Shown: in pieces, positions 1-8,712 of the stretch
How the letters are laid out: each line of letters starts with the position of its first letter
How positions within the stretch are numbered: position 1 is the first letter of the stretch
Position numbers and translations under genes: made by a program
Assembly (NCBI GenBank): GCA_964598225.1
Contig: CAZRBG010000020.1
Span: 1 to 64,000, forward strand
Direction: 5' to 3'
Length of the DNA stretch: 64,000 bases
DNA from: SG8-4 sp964598225
Lineage (GTDB): Bacteria > Planctomycetota > Phycisphaerae > Sedimentisphaerales > Anaerobacaceae
The notes under the pieces: model-generated
What the model saw: the letters and a program-made list of their open reading frames with translations, nothing else
What the model was told of the DNA's origin: nothing
Databases searched by the model: none

Positions 1-2
1 CG

Positions 3-461
3 TGCGAGTGCTTATATTATGCGCCGACGACAAGAAAAACACAACAGTGCCATTGCTCTCTGTGCCATATTGATCTTCATCCGCACAATCTACTATTCAC
101 CGAGAGTCGTATTTCTGCTATCCTTGATTTCGAGTCATTCAGAATGGCATCGCGTCCCGTGATGGTGTCGTTCAGTGCCTACAAACTTTTGCGACAAGCT
201 GTTGCGCTTGCACGGTCTAACGGGAACCATGTCTGCCCGCTTGCCTTGGTGGACAAGTACCACTCCAGCCTCTCAAATCCGAAGTTTCTGCCTGTTCGCG
301 CAGGAGCATTCGCAAAGGGGGAGATTTTACGACGTTTGTTTTTAGTTCTGGACGGTATTATTATCAAAAAAGATCAAGAGGCGAAGAAGTGGCTTGGAGA
401 TGTTCCTATGCACCTGGATGCGTTACACGAGGTACAGCTTTTATTTCCCGCAGGCAATTGA
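3..461 (+). CDS. APH/choline-kinase-like phosphotransferase, C-terminal part (5' end outside window)
   Basis: Frame 3 is open from the left edge to the TGA at 459-461, so only the C-terminal part of about 152 residues is present. It contains HIDLHPHN (bases 66-89), which fits the catalytic-loop pattern HxDxxxxN of aminoglycoside-phosphotransferase and choline/homoserine-kinase-like enzymes. ILDFES follows, with the Asp at 126 in the place of the metal-binding Asp of that fold. These enzymes move the gamma-phosphate of ATP to a small hydroxylated or amino substrate; the substrate cannot be told here. The ATP-binding N-lobe lies off the window. An ATG at 144 would give a shorter frame, but it lacks a ribosome-binding site and would lose the catalytic loop, so the partial-gene reading is preferred. 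Confidence 0.72.
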   Translation, partial: CECLYYAPTTRKTQQCHCSLCHIDLHPHNLLFTESRISAILDFESFRMASRPVMVSFSAYKLLRQAVALARSNGNHVCPLALVDKYHSSLSNPKFLPVRAGAFAKGEILRRLFLVLDGIIIKKDQEAKKWLGDVPMHLDALHEVQLLFPAGN

Positions 462-675
462 AGTGGATACAGTATTTAACTGTGGGGGATAAGGTATACG
501 GTGCCTTTTCCAGATGTAGACAGATTTTGTCGACACCACAAGAACGATACTTTCTAATTGTGGCTGATTGCTGCGATCTTGCACTCATGGTACAATAGAG
601 GCGATGTTGGAATCGTCTCTATGCCTGCTGTTGAGCACGCGCGGAGGTGGAATATTCATTTTTCAGGAGACTTTT

Positions 676-1923
676 GTGAAAATATTTGATTTGTCCAAAA
701 CTTTGATTCTGTGTTGCTTGATTCTGGTCTGTCTGGTCCCCACGGTCCGGGCTGAATTCTGGCCGTGCTGGCGTGGTCCGCGAGGGGACGGCACGTGTAT
801 CGAGAAAAATGTTCCAACTAACTGGGACCCGGCGGGGGCGCTTTGGAAGAGGGAGCTTCCCGGTAAGGGACATGCCTCTGCTATAGTATGGGGAGATCGC
901 GTATTTACCGTGACAGGTCTGCCTGAAACGAAGGAACGCGTGCTGATTTCCCTTGACCGTAATACAGGAAGGATTGTCTGGCAAAAAACCGTCGTGCAAG
1001 GACCGCTTGAGAAACTCCACAAGGAAAACAGCTATGCATCCGGCACGCCGGCAACGGATGGAGAACGGATTTATGTAACTTTCCGAGTGGATGATGAGAT
1101 CGTTGTGGCCGCACATGATTTCACGAACGGCGAGCAGCTCTGGCTCGTTCGACCGGGAACTCACAAAGGCGGGTGGGGGTTCAGCAACGAGCCCATATTG
1201 TACAAAGACATGGTTATCCTCGACGGCGACAGTAAAGGCAAATCCTTTTTGATAGCTCTGAATCGAGCCAATGGTAAAACGATCTGGCGAGTCGATCGCA
1301 CCCACAAGGGAATCAGCTACAGCGCTCCTCTGATCCGCGAGATTGCCGGCCGTACTCAATTGATCCAGTGCGGCGACCGATGCGTGACAGGTTTCGATCC
1401 CGATACCGGCCGCGAGATATGGAAAGTTGACGGCCCCTCAGAGGAATTCGTCGCAACGCCGGTTTACAGCGAAAAGGCCGGACTGATCTTTATCAGCAGC
1501 AGTTGGCCCAAGCGGTATCTATACGCGATCCGGCCTGACGGGAGGGGGAACGTTACACAAACCCACATCGCATGGCAGGACACGGAGGGGGCGCCTTACG
1601 TTCCCTCAATGATCGTGGCGGAAGATTTCCTGCTCAGCGTCAACAGAAAAGGCGTGGCGTTCTGCTATGAAGCGGCCACTGGTAAGATACTCTGGCAACA
1701 AAAACTCGGGCGACATCATTCATCCCCCGTCCTGATTGATGGGCTGGTTTTCATGATTAATGACAACGGCGAGATAAGCGTGATCAAGCCGGGACCGGAG
1801 TTCAATCGTATCGCAAAGTACGAACTGGGTGAAATGTGCTATGCCTCACCGGCTATCAGCGACGGTCAGGTTTTTCTGCGCGGTTTCAAACATCTCTTCT
1901 GCATAGGCAAAAGAGCGGATTAG
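676..1923 (+). CDS. Exported PQQ-like beta-propeller protein
   Basis: A 415-residue protein. The GTG at 676 is chosen because CAGGAGA (664-670) lies just upstream and because it opens directly into a signal peptide: a short basic start, a long hydrophobic stretch, and a likely cut after PTVRA (about residue 26). The mature part begins WPCWRGPRGDG, a common opening of planctomycete exported PQQ propellers. It then carries repeated blade motifs such as LISLDRNTGRIVWQ, LIALNRANGKTIWR, FDPDTGREIWK and CYEAATGKILWQ. The family is periplasmic or surface exposed; some members are quinoprotein dehydrogenases, but many keep the fold without the cofactor, so no enzyme activity is assigned. It converges with the next gene, with only about 20 bp between the two stop codons. 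Confidence 0.85.
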   Translation: MKIFDLSKTLILCCLILVCLVPTVRAEFWPCWRGPRGDGTCIEKNVPTNWDPAGALWKRELPGKGHASAIVWGDRVFTVTGLPETKERVLISLDRNTGRIVWQKTVVQGPLEKLHKENSYASGTPATDGERIYVTFRVDDEIVVAAHDFTNGEQLWLVRPGTHKGGWGFSNEPILYKDMVILDGDSKGKSFLIALNRANGKTIWRVDRTHKGISYSAPLIREIAGRTQLIQCGDRCVTGFDPDTGREIWKVDGPSEEFVATPVYSEKAGLIFISSSWPKRYLYAIRPDGRGNVTQTHIAWQDTEGAPYVPSMIVAEDFLLSVNRKGVAFCYEAATGKILWQQKLGRHHSSPVLIDGLVFMINDNGEISVIKPGPEFNRIAKYELGEMCYASPAISDGQVFLRGFKHLFCIGKRAD

Positions 1924-1943
1924 AAGCCTCAGTTATCTGTGGG

Positions 1944-3221
1944 CTATCCTTTAACCACTTCGTGCTTTTTGATGAAACCAGGGTCCATTTCTATTCCTGA
2001 GCCGGGGCCGGTGGGGACTTTGATTTTGCCGTTTTCTACTTTGAGGGGTGATGTTTTGCATTCGAATTTTACGTGGGTTCCCAGGCCTTTGAATTCGTGG
2101 TGACCTGCAGCGTTGGGCAGGGCGGATACGAAGTGGATTGCGTAAAGGTAGCCAAGTCCCCCGCCGGACATGTGGGGCGTGCAGGTCTTGCCGAACGCCT
2201 CCGCCATGCGAGCGACTTTCATCGAGCGGATCATCCCGCCGAAGTAGTAGTTGTCGGGCGTGACAACCTGGAGGCCGTCGTTGGCAATCAGCCAGCGGAA
2301 TCCGTGCAGGCCGTATTCCTGCTCGCCGCCGGCCACCGGCATTGTCAGCGCATCGGCGACCTGTTTGGTCTCTTCGTACCAGTCGAACATAACGGGCTCT
2401 TCGAAGAAGCGATAGTTGTATTCTTCCAGCAGCCTGCCGACCCGTATCGCTTCGTCCACCGAATAGAAGCCGTTGGCATCGGCATACAAAGCCATATCGT
2501 CGCCGAACGTTTCGCGGATCAGCGGGATCATTCGTTCGGTCCGTCCTTTGGGGCCTACGGCGTTGATATCGGCGGTCATGAACATCAGCCCGCCGACTTT
2601 GATCTTGACCGCATGGGCGTTATATTCGGCGACGTCACGTTTTATCAACGCCAAAGATTCCTCGACCGGTTTCTCGCGATATTCGGTCGCCTGATACACA
2701 GCAACGCGCGGGTGGTGAATTTCTCCGATCAGCTCGCCCATCGACTTGCCGGCGATGCGTCCCAGCATGTCGAGAATCGCGAATTCTATCGTCGCCAGAG
2801 GTATACCGAGTGCCAGGCCGCTAAGCCTGAAATTGAGCTTGTAAATGTAGACCTTGTCGAGCAGCAGATCGAGATCGCAGGCATCTTTGCCGATGAAAAA
2901 CGGCTGCAAGCGATGGAGAAATATCGGATACAGCGAACGCATCGTGCCGTGCGCGACAGAAATGCCTTCGGCGCCGTCCGAAGAACGCACGCGGCACAGG
3001 AATTTGCCGTTATAGCGCAGCAGTTCGAGGCTTTTGATAATCACCGGCGCTGCGAAAAACTCCTTTTTCAATACAGGTTTCTCGAGTATTTCATCGAGGC
3101 GGGCATAATCATCCCTTTTGTCTGCCGAAGCATCGCAAGAACGCGGCAACCCGGCGGCAAGCCCGCCGGCGAGCGCGCCGCCCATGAATTTTCGACGATT
3201 TGTTCTTATGCCGTGATGCAT
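1944..3221 (-). CDS. Tat-exported mandelate racemase/muconate lactonizing (enolase superfamily) protein
   Basis: A 425-residue protein starting at ATG 3219-3221, with AGGAG about 8 bases upstream. A longer in-frame reading exists but has no ribosome-binding site. The N-terminus (TNRRKFMGGALAGG) is a twin-arginine signal. The enolase-superfamily barrel is recognisable: K206-x-K208 (VKIKVG) as candidate acid/base lysines, and metal ligands D248 (YADAN), E274 (FFEEP) and E300 (AGGEQE). CTPHMSGGG near residue 370 is typical of sugar-acid dehydratases in the mandelate racemase subgroup. The family abstracts a proton alpha to a carboxylate; dehydration of a sugar acid in the cell envelope is a reasonable but unproven guess. 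Export of such an enzyme fits other exported sugar-modifying proteins in planctomycetes. Confidence 0.85.
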   Translation of the reverse strand: MHHGIRTNRRKFMGGALAGGLAAGLPRSCDASADKRDDYARLDEILEKPVLKKEFFAAPVIIKSLELLRYNGKFLCRVRSSDGAEGISVAHGTMRSLYPIFLHRLQPFFIGKDACDLDLLLDKVYIYKLNFRLSGLALGIPLATIEFAILDMLGRIAGKSMGELIGEIHHPRVAVYQATEYREKPVEESLALIKRDVAEYNAHAVKIKVGGLMFMTADINAVGPKGRTERMIPLIRETFGDDMALYADANGFYSVDEAIRVGRLLEEYNYRFFEEPVMFDWYEETKQVADALTMPVAGGEQEYGLHGFRWLIANDGLQVVTPDNYYFGGMIRSMKVARMAEAFGKTCTPHMSGGGLGYLYAIHFVSALPNAAGHHEFKGLGTHVKFECKTSPLKVENGKIKVPTGPGSGIEMDPGFIKKHEVVKG

Positions 3222-3347
3222 CGTACAGTCTCCTAACGTGGCCGTGAATTTGCGTTGCTTCACCATGATACGAGAACGATGGTCCGATGCAAAGCGAAAA
3301 TGCCGACGACCTGCCCTTAATTTTGGGAGCAACTCGACTTACCCTAT

Positions 3348-3438
3348 TGTCATTCCGAGGCAATCCGAGGAATCCGGCCGGCGATCGTACAGCCTTTTCT
3401 CCTCGAAACCGGATTCCTCCGCTTCGGTCGGAATGACA
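3348..3438. repeat. Palindromic intergenic repeat, 'tgtcattccga' family
   Basis: The element is bounded by inverted ends: TGTCATTCCGA at 3348-3358 and TCGGAATGACA at 3428-3438. A second inner pair (gaggaatccggcc and ccggattcctcc) also matches. It sits between the divergent enolase-superfamily gene and guaA, and accounts for most of the 355-bp gap. Relatives lie at 5218-5358 and 60446-60533. No gene is seen in the gap. Confidence 0.75.
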
Positions 3439-3576
3439 AAATATCCCTTCCCATAGAACCTGGGCGCAACGCAGGCTGTACCAAGTAGGCAAGTTGACAA
3501 AGCTCTCGCCCCGCCGTATACTCGCCGCCTTACAGTTGACGATAATCGAGCATCGGGTATCGAGGAACGAGTAGTT

Positions 3577-5187
3577 ATGAGCAGGGAAGTAGTCGCCATA
3601 CTGGATTTTGGCAGTCAGTACGGCCAGTTGATCGCGCGGCGGGTGCGCGAGCAGAAAGTGCTGTCGCGAATTTGCCGGGCTGATATTTCCGCCGAAGAAC
3701 TGGCGAAGATGCCGCTAAAGGGTCTGATCCTCTCCGGCGGGCCGGCGAGCGTGTATGACAAGAACGCGATCAAATGCGATGAGAGAATATTCGAGCTGGA
3801 CGTGCCGATGCTCGGCATCTGCTACGGCATGCAATTGGCCTGCCAGGTCCTCGGCGCCAAGATCGTCCCGGCAGAGAGACGCGAGTACGGCAGGACGAAC
3901 CTGTCGGTCCTCGACAAAAGCGATCTGCTGGCAAACCTGGCCGATTCGATAACGACGTGGGCCAGCCACGGCGACCAGATAGAGGACCCGGGCCACGATT
4001 TCGTCAAGCTGGCGAGCACTGAGACGTGCCCGTTCGCCGCTATCCGGCACAAGAACAAAAAGTTCTTCGGCGTCCAGTTCCATCCGGAAGTCTCGCACAC
4101 GCCCAAAGGCTCGCAGATTCTGGAGAATTTTCTCTACGACATCTGCGGCTGCGCGGGCGACTGGAAGATGAGCGATTTCGCGAGCGAGACAATTGAAGCC
4201 GTCCGTAAGCAGGTGGGCGATAATACCGTTATCTGCGGCCTCAGCGGGGGCGTCGATTCGTCTGTCGTCGCGTCGCTTATCCACAAGGCGATAGGCGATC
4301 AGCTCGTCTGCATCTTCGTCGATAACGGCCTGCTGCGAAAAAACGAGCGCGACCAGGTCGTCTCGACCTTCCGCAACCATTTTCACATGGACCTCAGAGT
4401 TGTCGATTGGTCGGAGCAATTCCTGGCGAAACTTGCCGGCGTGACCGATCCGCAGGAGAAGCGCAAGATAATCGGCGGCGAATTCATCGAGGCTTTCAAG
4501 TCGCAAGCCTTAAAAATCCCGAACGCCAAATACCTGGCTCAGGGCACGCTCTATCCCGACGTCATCGAATCCGGTGCTCCTCGTGGCGAGGGCGTCTCGC
4601 CCTTGTCTGAGTCGTTCAAAGGAAAGATTCAAGGGCAGGATGCCCTCGCCACGTACTCCCCAGCAGCTAACATCAAACTACACCATAACGTCGGCGGGCT
4701 GCCGGAAGAGCTCGGCTTCGAGCTTATCGAGCCGCTGCGGGACCTATTCAAGGATGAGGTCCGCGTGGTCGGCGAGTATCTGGGACTGCCCGAGGACATG
4801 GTCTGGCGCCATCCCTTTCCGGGGCCGGGTCTGGCAGTACGTGTGATCGGCGATGTAACCAAAGAAAGGCTCGAAGTCCTGCGTGCCGCCGACGAGATAT
4901 TGATAGATGAGATCAAAGCCGCCGGACTGTACAGAAGAATATCACAGGCCCTGGCGGTCCTGCTCCCGATCTCAACGGTCGGCGTCATGGGCGACGAACG
5001 CAGCTACGAGAACGTTATTGCGATTCGAGCAGTAGAGACGGTCGATTTCATGACGGCGGATTTCTCACGAATCCCTTATGAAGTCTTAGGCGTAATCTCG
5101 AACCGCATAATCAACGAAGTCCGCGGCGTAAACAGAGTAGTCTACGACGTCTCCAGCAAGCCCCCGGCAACAATCGAATGGGAGTGA
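3577..5187 (+). CDS. guaA: GMP synthase (glutamine-hydrolysing), with an in-frame palindromic repeat insertion
   Basis: This enzyme converts XMP, glutamine and ATP to GMP in purine synthesis. It has 536 residues, about ten longer than E. coli GuaA. The amidotransferase half has the nucleophile C82 (GICYGM) and H169/E171 (QFHPE). The ATP-pyrophosphatase half has the P-loop LSGGVDSS at 222-229. The dimerisation domain ends in KPPATIEWE, as in well-known GuaA proteins. The start is ATG 3577, just before ILDFGSQYGQL. Codons 336-359 (bases 4582-4653) are foreign: exactly 72 bp with 12-bp perfect inverted ends, reading GEGVSPL...GQDALAT. Removing them leaves a VIES-to-IKLHHN linker of nine residues, against ten in E. 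coli as I recall it. The stop is TGA, so TGA is an ordinary stop in this genome. Confidence 0.97.
   Translation: MSREVVAILDFGSQYGQLIARRVREQKVLSRICRADISAEELAKMPLKGLILSGGPASVYDKNAIKCDERIFELDVPMLGICYGMQLACQVLGAKIVPAERREYGRTNLSVLDKSDLLANLADSITTWASHGDQIEDPGHDFVKLASTETCPFAAIRHKNKKFFGVQFHPEVSHTPKGSQILENFLYDICGCAGDWKMSDFASETIEAVRKQVGDNTVICGLSGGVDSSVVASLIHKAIGDQLVCIFVDNGLLRKNERDQVVSTFRNHFHMDLRVVDWSEQFLAKLAGVTDPQEKRKIIGGEFIEAFKSQALKIPNAKYLAQGTLYPDVIESGAPRGEGVSPLSESFKGKIQGQDALATYSPAANIKLHHNVGGLPEELGFELIEPLRDLFKDEVRVVGEYLGLPEDMVWRHPFPGPGLAVRVIGDVTKERLEVLRAADEILIDEIKAAGLYRRISQALAVLLPISTVGVMGDERSYENVIAIRAVETVDFMTADFSRIPYEVLGVISNRIINEVRGVNRVVYDVSSKPPATIEWE
4582..4653. repeat. 72-bp palindromic element inserted in frame in guaA
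   Basis: The left arm 4582-4605 and right arm 4630-4653 are inverted repeats agreeing at 21 of 24 positions; the outer 12 bases (CGTGGCGAGGGC / GCCCTCGCCACG) match perfectly. The same arms bound intergenic copies at 45539-45622, and one arm recurs near 40805-40831 and 8766-8786. The length is exactly 24 codons, and neither arm nor loop has a stop in the reading frame used. Confidence 0.9.
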
Positions 5188-5217
5188 CTCCCGGCGTCGC
5201 ACCCGGAAATGGTCTGC

Positions 5218-5358
5218 TGTCATGCCGAGCGAAGCCGAGGCATCTGGCCAGGAACCAAGCTTCTTTTTGTTCGCAACCCGATTTCCCTTCGGGGCTCTCC
5301 GCTACGCTCCGTGTCTCCACTTCGGCCTGCCTTTGGCAGTCCTTCGGTCGGAATGACA
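5218..5358. repeat. Palindromic repeat, 'tgtcatgccga / tcggaatgaca' family
   Basis: Inverted ends at 5218-5228 (TGTCATGCCGA) and 5348-5358 (TCGGAATGACA) enclose about 140 bp, including CCGCTACGCTCCG and CTTCGGCCTGCC stretches. The element fills most of the gap between guaA and the convergent UGA-interrupted gene. No gene is seen here. Confidence 0.7.
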
Positions 5359-5404
5359 GAACGGATTTTGCACAGAATCACCCTGCGCAAACGAACTGTC
5401 CATC

Positions 5405-6616
5405 CTACTTTCGGATCTTTATCTTTCGCTGTGCGGTTACTTTGCCGTAGAGTTTCTGGGTTTCATACGTTACTGTTACGGTCAACTCTTCTTCGTCACC
5501 GTTGATTTTCAAATCCTTCGGCACACGCCACGTGTACCCACAGGTGCCGGCTCAGCCGAAGGGCATGACGCCCTCGGCCACTGTCTCGCCGTCGGCCCGT
5601 GTGATCACCACCTTCGGATCGAGCGATTTGGGCCTCTTGGCGGTACGAACGACCTTGCCGCTTGCATCCTTGTATTCTTTCTCAACTGTTACGGAAGTAT
5701 CGTCCAGCCCGCGTATCATTATGTCCAGTTCCGGGTCGATCAACACGGCGGCGAACTTGATTTCCTCGCCGCGAGTAAAGGACGTTTTGCTCTTTGGCGG
5801 CTGATCGAACACAACCATCGGCTCGTTCGAGAAATCCAGCACATACGGCTTATCTTTGCGTACCTTCATGCCGTAGGCTACTTCCCTTTTCGCTCTGGGC
5901 CGGCCCCTGGCATCGGTGTGGTAGTTGTTGGATATGTCGATGGCCAGTTTATCGTATGTCACTTTCATCAGACAGGGCGTGTAATCGCCAACGGGAATCC
6001 TGCACTCGGACACTTCTCCGGTCCAGTATTCCTCGATTTCCCCGATCGGAGCACCCACGTTTGCCGCTCCATGCACAGAGCCATTGAACTCGATCTTTTC
6101 CAGGTCGCGGCCGCCTTTGCCGACCTTGATCGTACCTAATTCGCCCTTGTACGGGCGGCCGGCGATCTTCTTGCCGTCCTCTACGAGCATAAATTCGTAG
6201 AATCGGTCATCAATCTTGTGATAGGAATACAGGCTCCAGGAGCCCCACCAATAGGGACCTATCCCATTTTCCACATCGAACAGATAGAATTCTCGCTCCG
6301 GCCTTTCGCCGAGAAGAATTTTGAACCTGCAACCGTCAACGGTGATCTCGGCTCGCTTCACATCCTGCTTGTTCGCACGCTGCATCTTGCGCACGAACGA
6401 AGGCGGTCGACGCTTGATGAAATCAAGAGAGTCGATGGTCGTCGTCTCAAGCTCACCGACAGCGGCGTTTGGATCGGAGAGAAATTCCTTCTCCTTCTTT
6501 GCCTGATCCTGATCGGACGGCGTCGTCGCGGCGTCTGTATATCCTGCAAGGACAACTCCCAGTCCGCTAAGAATGAATAGTACAGTACGGCCTGCTGTAA
6601 TGCGTGATCTCTTCAT
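5405..6616 (-). CDS. Exported protein of unknown function with an internal in-frame UGA (candidate selenoprotein)
   Basis: ATG 6614-6616 has GAGG upstream and opens a signal peptide (MKRSRITAGRTVLFILSGLG...). After 354 sense codons the frame meets TGA (5552-5554, codon 355), then continues open for 48 codons to TAG at 5405-5407. The downstream part is clearly protein-like (GYTWRVPKDLKINGD, ELTVTVTYETQKLYG, QRKIKIRK) and completes a beta-rich domain. Context is GVMPFG-[UGA]-AGTCGYTW, a U-x-x-x-C arrangement. The RNA after UGA can fold into a hairpin (bases 5519-5549): a 6-bp stem, an asymmetric bulge, a 4-bp stem with one wobble pair, and a GGUA loop. Bacterial SECIS loops often carry GGU, but here the loop starts only 14 nt after UGA, closer than usual. 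Selenocysteine, a Cys-codon point mutation and a sequencing error remain open. The family is not recognised. Confidence 0.72.
5519..5549 (-). promoter_or_regulatory. Possible SECIS-like hairpin after the internal UGA
   Basis: On the minus strand, CGGCAC pairs with GTGCCG (outer stem, 5519-5549), and TGTG pairs with CACG (inner stem, one U-G pair) around a GGTA loop at 5535-5538. A bulge of about six bases lies on the 3' side. This resembles a bacterial selenocysteine insertion element in loop content, but it is short and very close to the UGA, and random GC-rich coding sequence can fold similarly. Confidence 0.35.
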
Positions 6617-7224
6617 GGCGCTGCCTCGCTTTCTCTCAAGAATGTTGGCAAAAACACTCAACTACTCACATCTGAAGCAACCCGCACGGCTTGCTCAGAT
6701 CGGCTGTGGTCCACGCTGCATTTCCAACCTCATCGTCATCGAGCACGGACCCGCGAGGCCGCGCTCTGTTGCCCGCCGAATGCGAACATGGAGGCTATCT
6801 GCCGAAAAGTCAAGAAAAAAGTTGCGATTTAAGTGGGGAACTTGCGCATCAATGCCAACAACTCGCACTGCAGGTTCTACGCGGATACTTTCGAAATGAT
6901 TTTGATAGCGATTCGCCGAATTTGCTCAGGAATGCCCCTTGGAAACGTGCCTTTGCGTCTCGATCTTGTTCTCCCAACGGTGTGAGTCAATCCCGTTCGA
7001 ACGGTCACATTGCAGCTCACCGCCCGAATGATACAGCATGCGCAAGCATTTCCACAAGAATCTCAGAACTCTCATAACCATACCCTGCCTCAAATGTCGT
7101 TAGATCCTCAGCCGTTGTCGGGTAGCCACTCCTTCCGTGGAATGCAAATAACTGAACACTCACACTATAGTGCCGGCGGCAACGCCGACTGTAACGCTTC
7201 TTTCGCGATAACAACAATCGCCGG
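6617..7224. other. Gene-poor interval
   Basis: No convincing gene is seen in about 600 bp. A minus-strand frame around 7020-7120 reads GYPTTAEDLTTFEAGYGYESSEILVEML, which looks like a piece of a real protein, perhaps of a planctomycete prepilin, but it has neither a start with a ribosome-binding site nor a full domain. It is best regarded as a possible remnant. Confidence 0.4.
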
Positions 7225-7803
7225 TTATATCCTCCCGATCGGCCGAGTGATCGTTCTTGTTTTAGCCGGAACCGGCTCCAACTGGTTTCTGCCCATAACG
7301 TCGTCCCTCAGCGCCCTTACCGCCGTCGAAGCATGCCTTTGGAAGTCATCGGGCGCAAGGGTAATCACCGATCCTATGATCGCTCCGGTTTCGCTGTCGA
7401 CTATCCGAATACGGAGCTTCTTGCCCGTCCCGCCGTTGTCCGCATCATAGTAGGTGCACATTATGAGGGCTTCGACTCCGAGAATTCTCTTAATTTCCGC
7501 TCGCGTGCTGTCGTTCAATCTGCCCTTGAGCAGGTCCTGCTCGCCGAGAATGTCCTGCAGTCGATTCCTCTCGACGAAGGTAATTATTTGCCCGTTAAAG
7601 ATTTTCGTGTAGCAGGCCATCAATATCTGCTCCTGCTCGGGAGTCAGCCCGAGCACGGCCAGACGTCCGCGTGAGAGAAGCTCCGGCCTGGTAAACAGCG
7701 CTTGTGTGCCGTATCTGCGAGGGCCGCATCCCGGCGCAAAAACCAGCACAACCAAAAGAAACAACAAGGAAATGCTGCAAAGAGGTTTGAATCGCTCTCT
7801 CAT
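7225..7803 (-). CDS. Lipoprotein with a CsgG/FlgO-like domain
   Basis: A 192-residue protein. The start ATG 7801-7803 has GGAG about 8 bases upstream. Residues 1-26 form a lipoprotein signal ending LVFAPGC, with Cys26 as the lipidated residue. The mature part has the pattern of CsgG-type envelope lipoproteins: FVERNRLQDILGEQDL, then RAEIKRILGVEALIMCTYYD, then RIVDSETGAIIGS. In those families the domain senses or builds secretion-related structures at the periplasmic side of the outer membrane. It is shorter than CsgG itself (about 277 residues) and lacks an obvious pore region, so a periplasmic accessory lipoprotein is more likely than a curli exporter. It stands alone, divergent from the next lipoprotein. 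Confidence 0.75.
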   Translation of the reverse strand: MRERFKPLCSISLLFLLVVLVFAPGCGPRRYGTQALFTRPELLSRGRLAVLGLTPEQEQILMACYTKIFNGQIITFVERNRLQDILGEQDLLKGRLNDSTRAEIKRILGVEALIMCTYYDADNGGTGKKLRIRIVDSETGAIIGSVITLAPDDFQRHASTAVRALRDDVMGRNQLEPVPAKTRTITRPIGRI

Positions 7804-8024
7804 TAGGTCACTCCGTTAGTGTCTTCTCAAGACAATCCATTGCAACATCAGTATGGATATAATTGCCGATAAGAATAGACGTTTGTGCCGACCGCTGCAA
7901 GCAAAATCTCGATGTCAACCATGGATTACTGGCGGGACAAGGCCGGATTTGCACCGGGCCAATTATTTCATAGGCTTTATTTACGATGCAGGATCAATGC
8001 GCATAATGCCGGAGGAGGTCAATT

Positions 8025-8435
8025 ATGAAATTCAAAAACGTCGCTGCATTCATCGTTACATCAGTCTGTGCATTAGTAGTTACCACTTCATGCTCGTCTA
8101 CACGTGTTTACTATCCTGCGGGCAGGCGGGTAGGCAACGGGCCGCCCCCGCACGCTCCTGCGCACGGACATCGCCGCAAGCAGGTTCACGACGTTGAAGT
8201 GGTTTTCGACACACAACTGGGTGTGTACGTGGTCGTCGGACATCCGGATTATTATTACTATGACGGCTACTTCTATCGCCTGACTGACGGCGTATGGCAA
8301 GTGAGTCTGAAGATCGACGGCGGCTGGGGGCCGAAATCCTCAAAGCCGCTGCCGCCCGGCCTCCGCAACAGAGCCAAAGGCAAGTCCCGCAACAACGGCA
8401 AGGCCGTAGCCAGAGGCAAACACAAAGGCAAATAG
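8025..8435 (+). CDS. Small lipoprotein with Tyr-rich motif
   Basis: A 136-residue protein with a strong ribosome-binding site (GGAGG, 6 bases before ATG 8025). The signal peptide ends VVTTSC (Cys23), a lipobox-like site. The middle reads GVYVVVGHPDYYYYDGYFYRL...WQVS, a pattern seen in small outer-membrane-associated proteins of Gram-negative bacteria whose function I do not know. The tail is very basic (Lys, Arg, Gly; RNRAKGKSRNNGKAV), which could bind nucleic acid, a polysaccharide or the cell surface. It is a single gene followed by a clear terminator. Confidence 0.75.
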   Translation: MKFKNVAAFIVTSVCALVVTTSCSSTRVYYPAGRRVGNGPPPHAPAHGHRRKQVHDVEVVFDTQLGVYVVVGHPDYYYYDGYFYRLTDGVWQVSLKIDGGWGPKSSKPLPPGLRNRAKGKSRNNGKAVARGKHKGK

Positions 8436-8471
8436 CAGCACTTTACGGTGATAAACTCAAAATCCCGAACA

Positions 8472-8523
8472 AAAAAGGCCGATGAATCAGTCCGACGGGG
8501 GCTCACGATTCACCGGCCTTTTC
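8472..8523 (+). terminator. Rho-independent terminator after the small lipoprotein gene
   Basis: AAAAAGGCCGATGAATC and GATTCACCGGCCTTTT form a long stem with one mismatch, with an A-run at the left foot and a T-run at the right foot. It may work in both directions. Confidence 0.8.
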
Positions 8524-8712
8524 GGCATATTCCAACCGAGTCTCTTAACCAAAAACTGATACGTCTCGTACCGCCTGTTGTTCACGGCCTTTCCGCAGCA
8601 AAAAGTACATAAAACATTGGGTATCGTCCCACAGTTTGGGGCAAAAGACACTATTTTTTATGGAAAACGCGTTTATCGCAATAGAGCTAACAGCAGATAA
8701 GGAAAACGGCCC

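Noticed and set aside
2073..3236. A long open frame antisense to the enolase-superfamily gene
   Set aside because: It is a frame shadow: the minus strand carries all catalytic motifs and a good start, while the plus-strand product has no domain and no ribosome-binding site.
5405..5554. Global reassignment of UGA to Trp or another residue
   Set aside because: guaA, the ceramidase-like gene and others end at TGA exactly where their families end, so UGA is a normal stop here.
7017..7217. 66-residue minus-strand frame with a protein-like tail
   Set aside because: Only the second half looks coding, with no ribosome-binding site; kept only as a possible remnant in the gap description.
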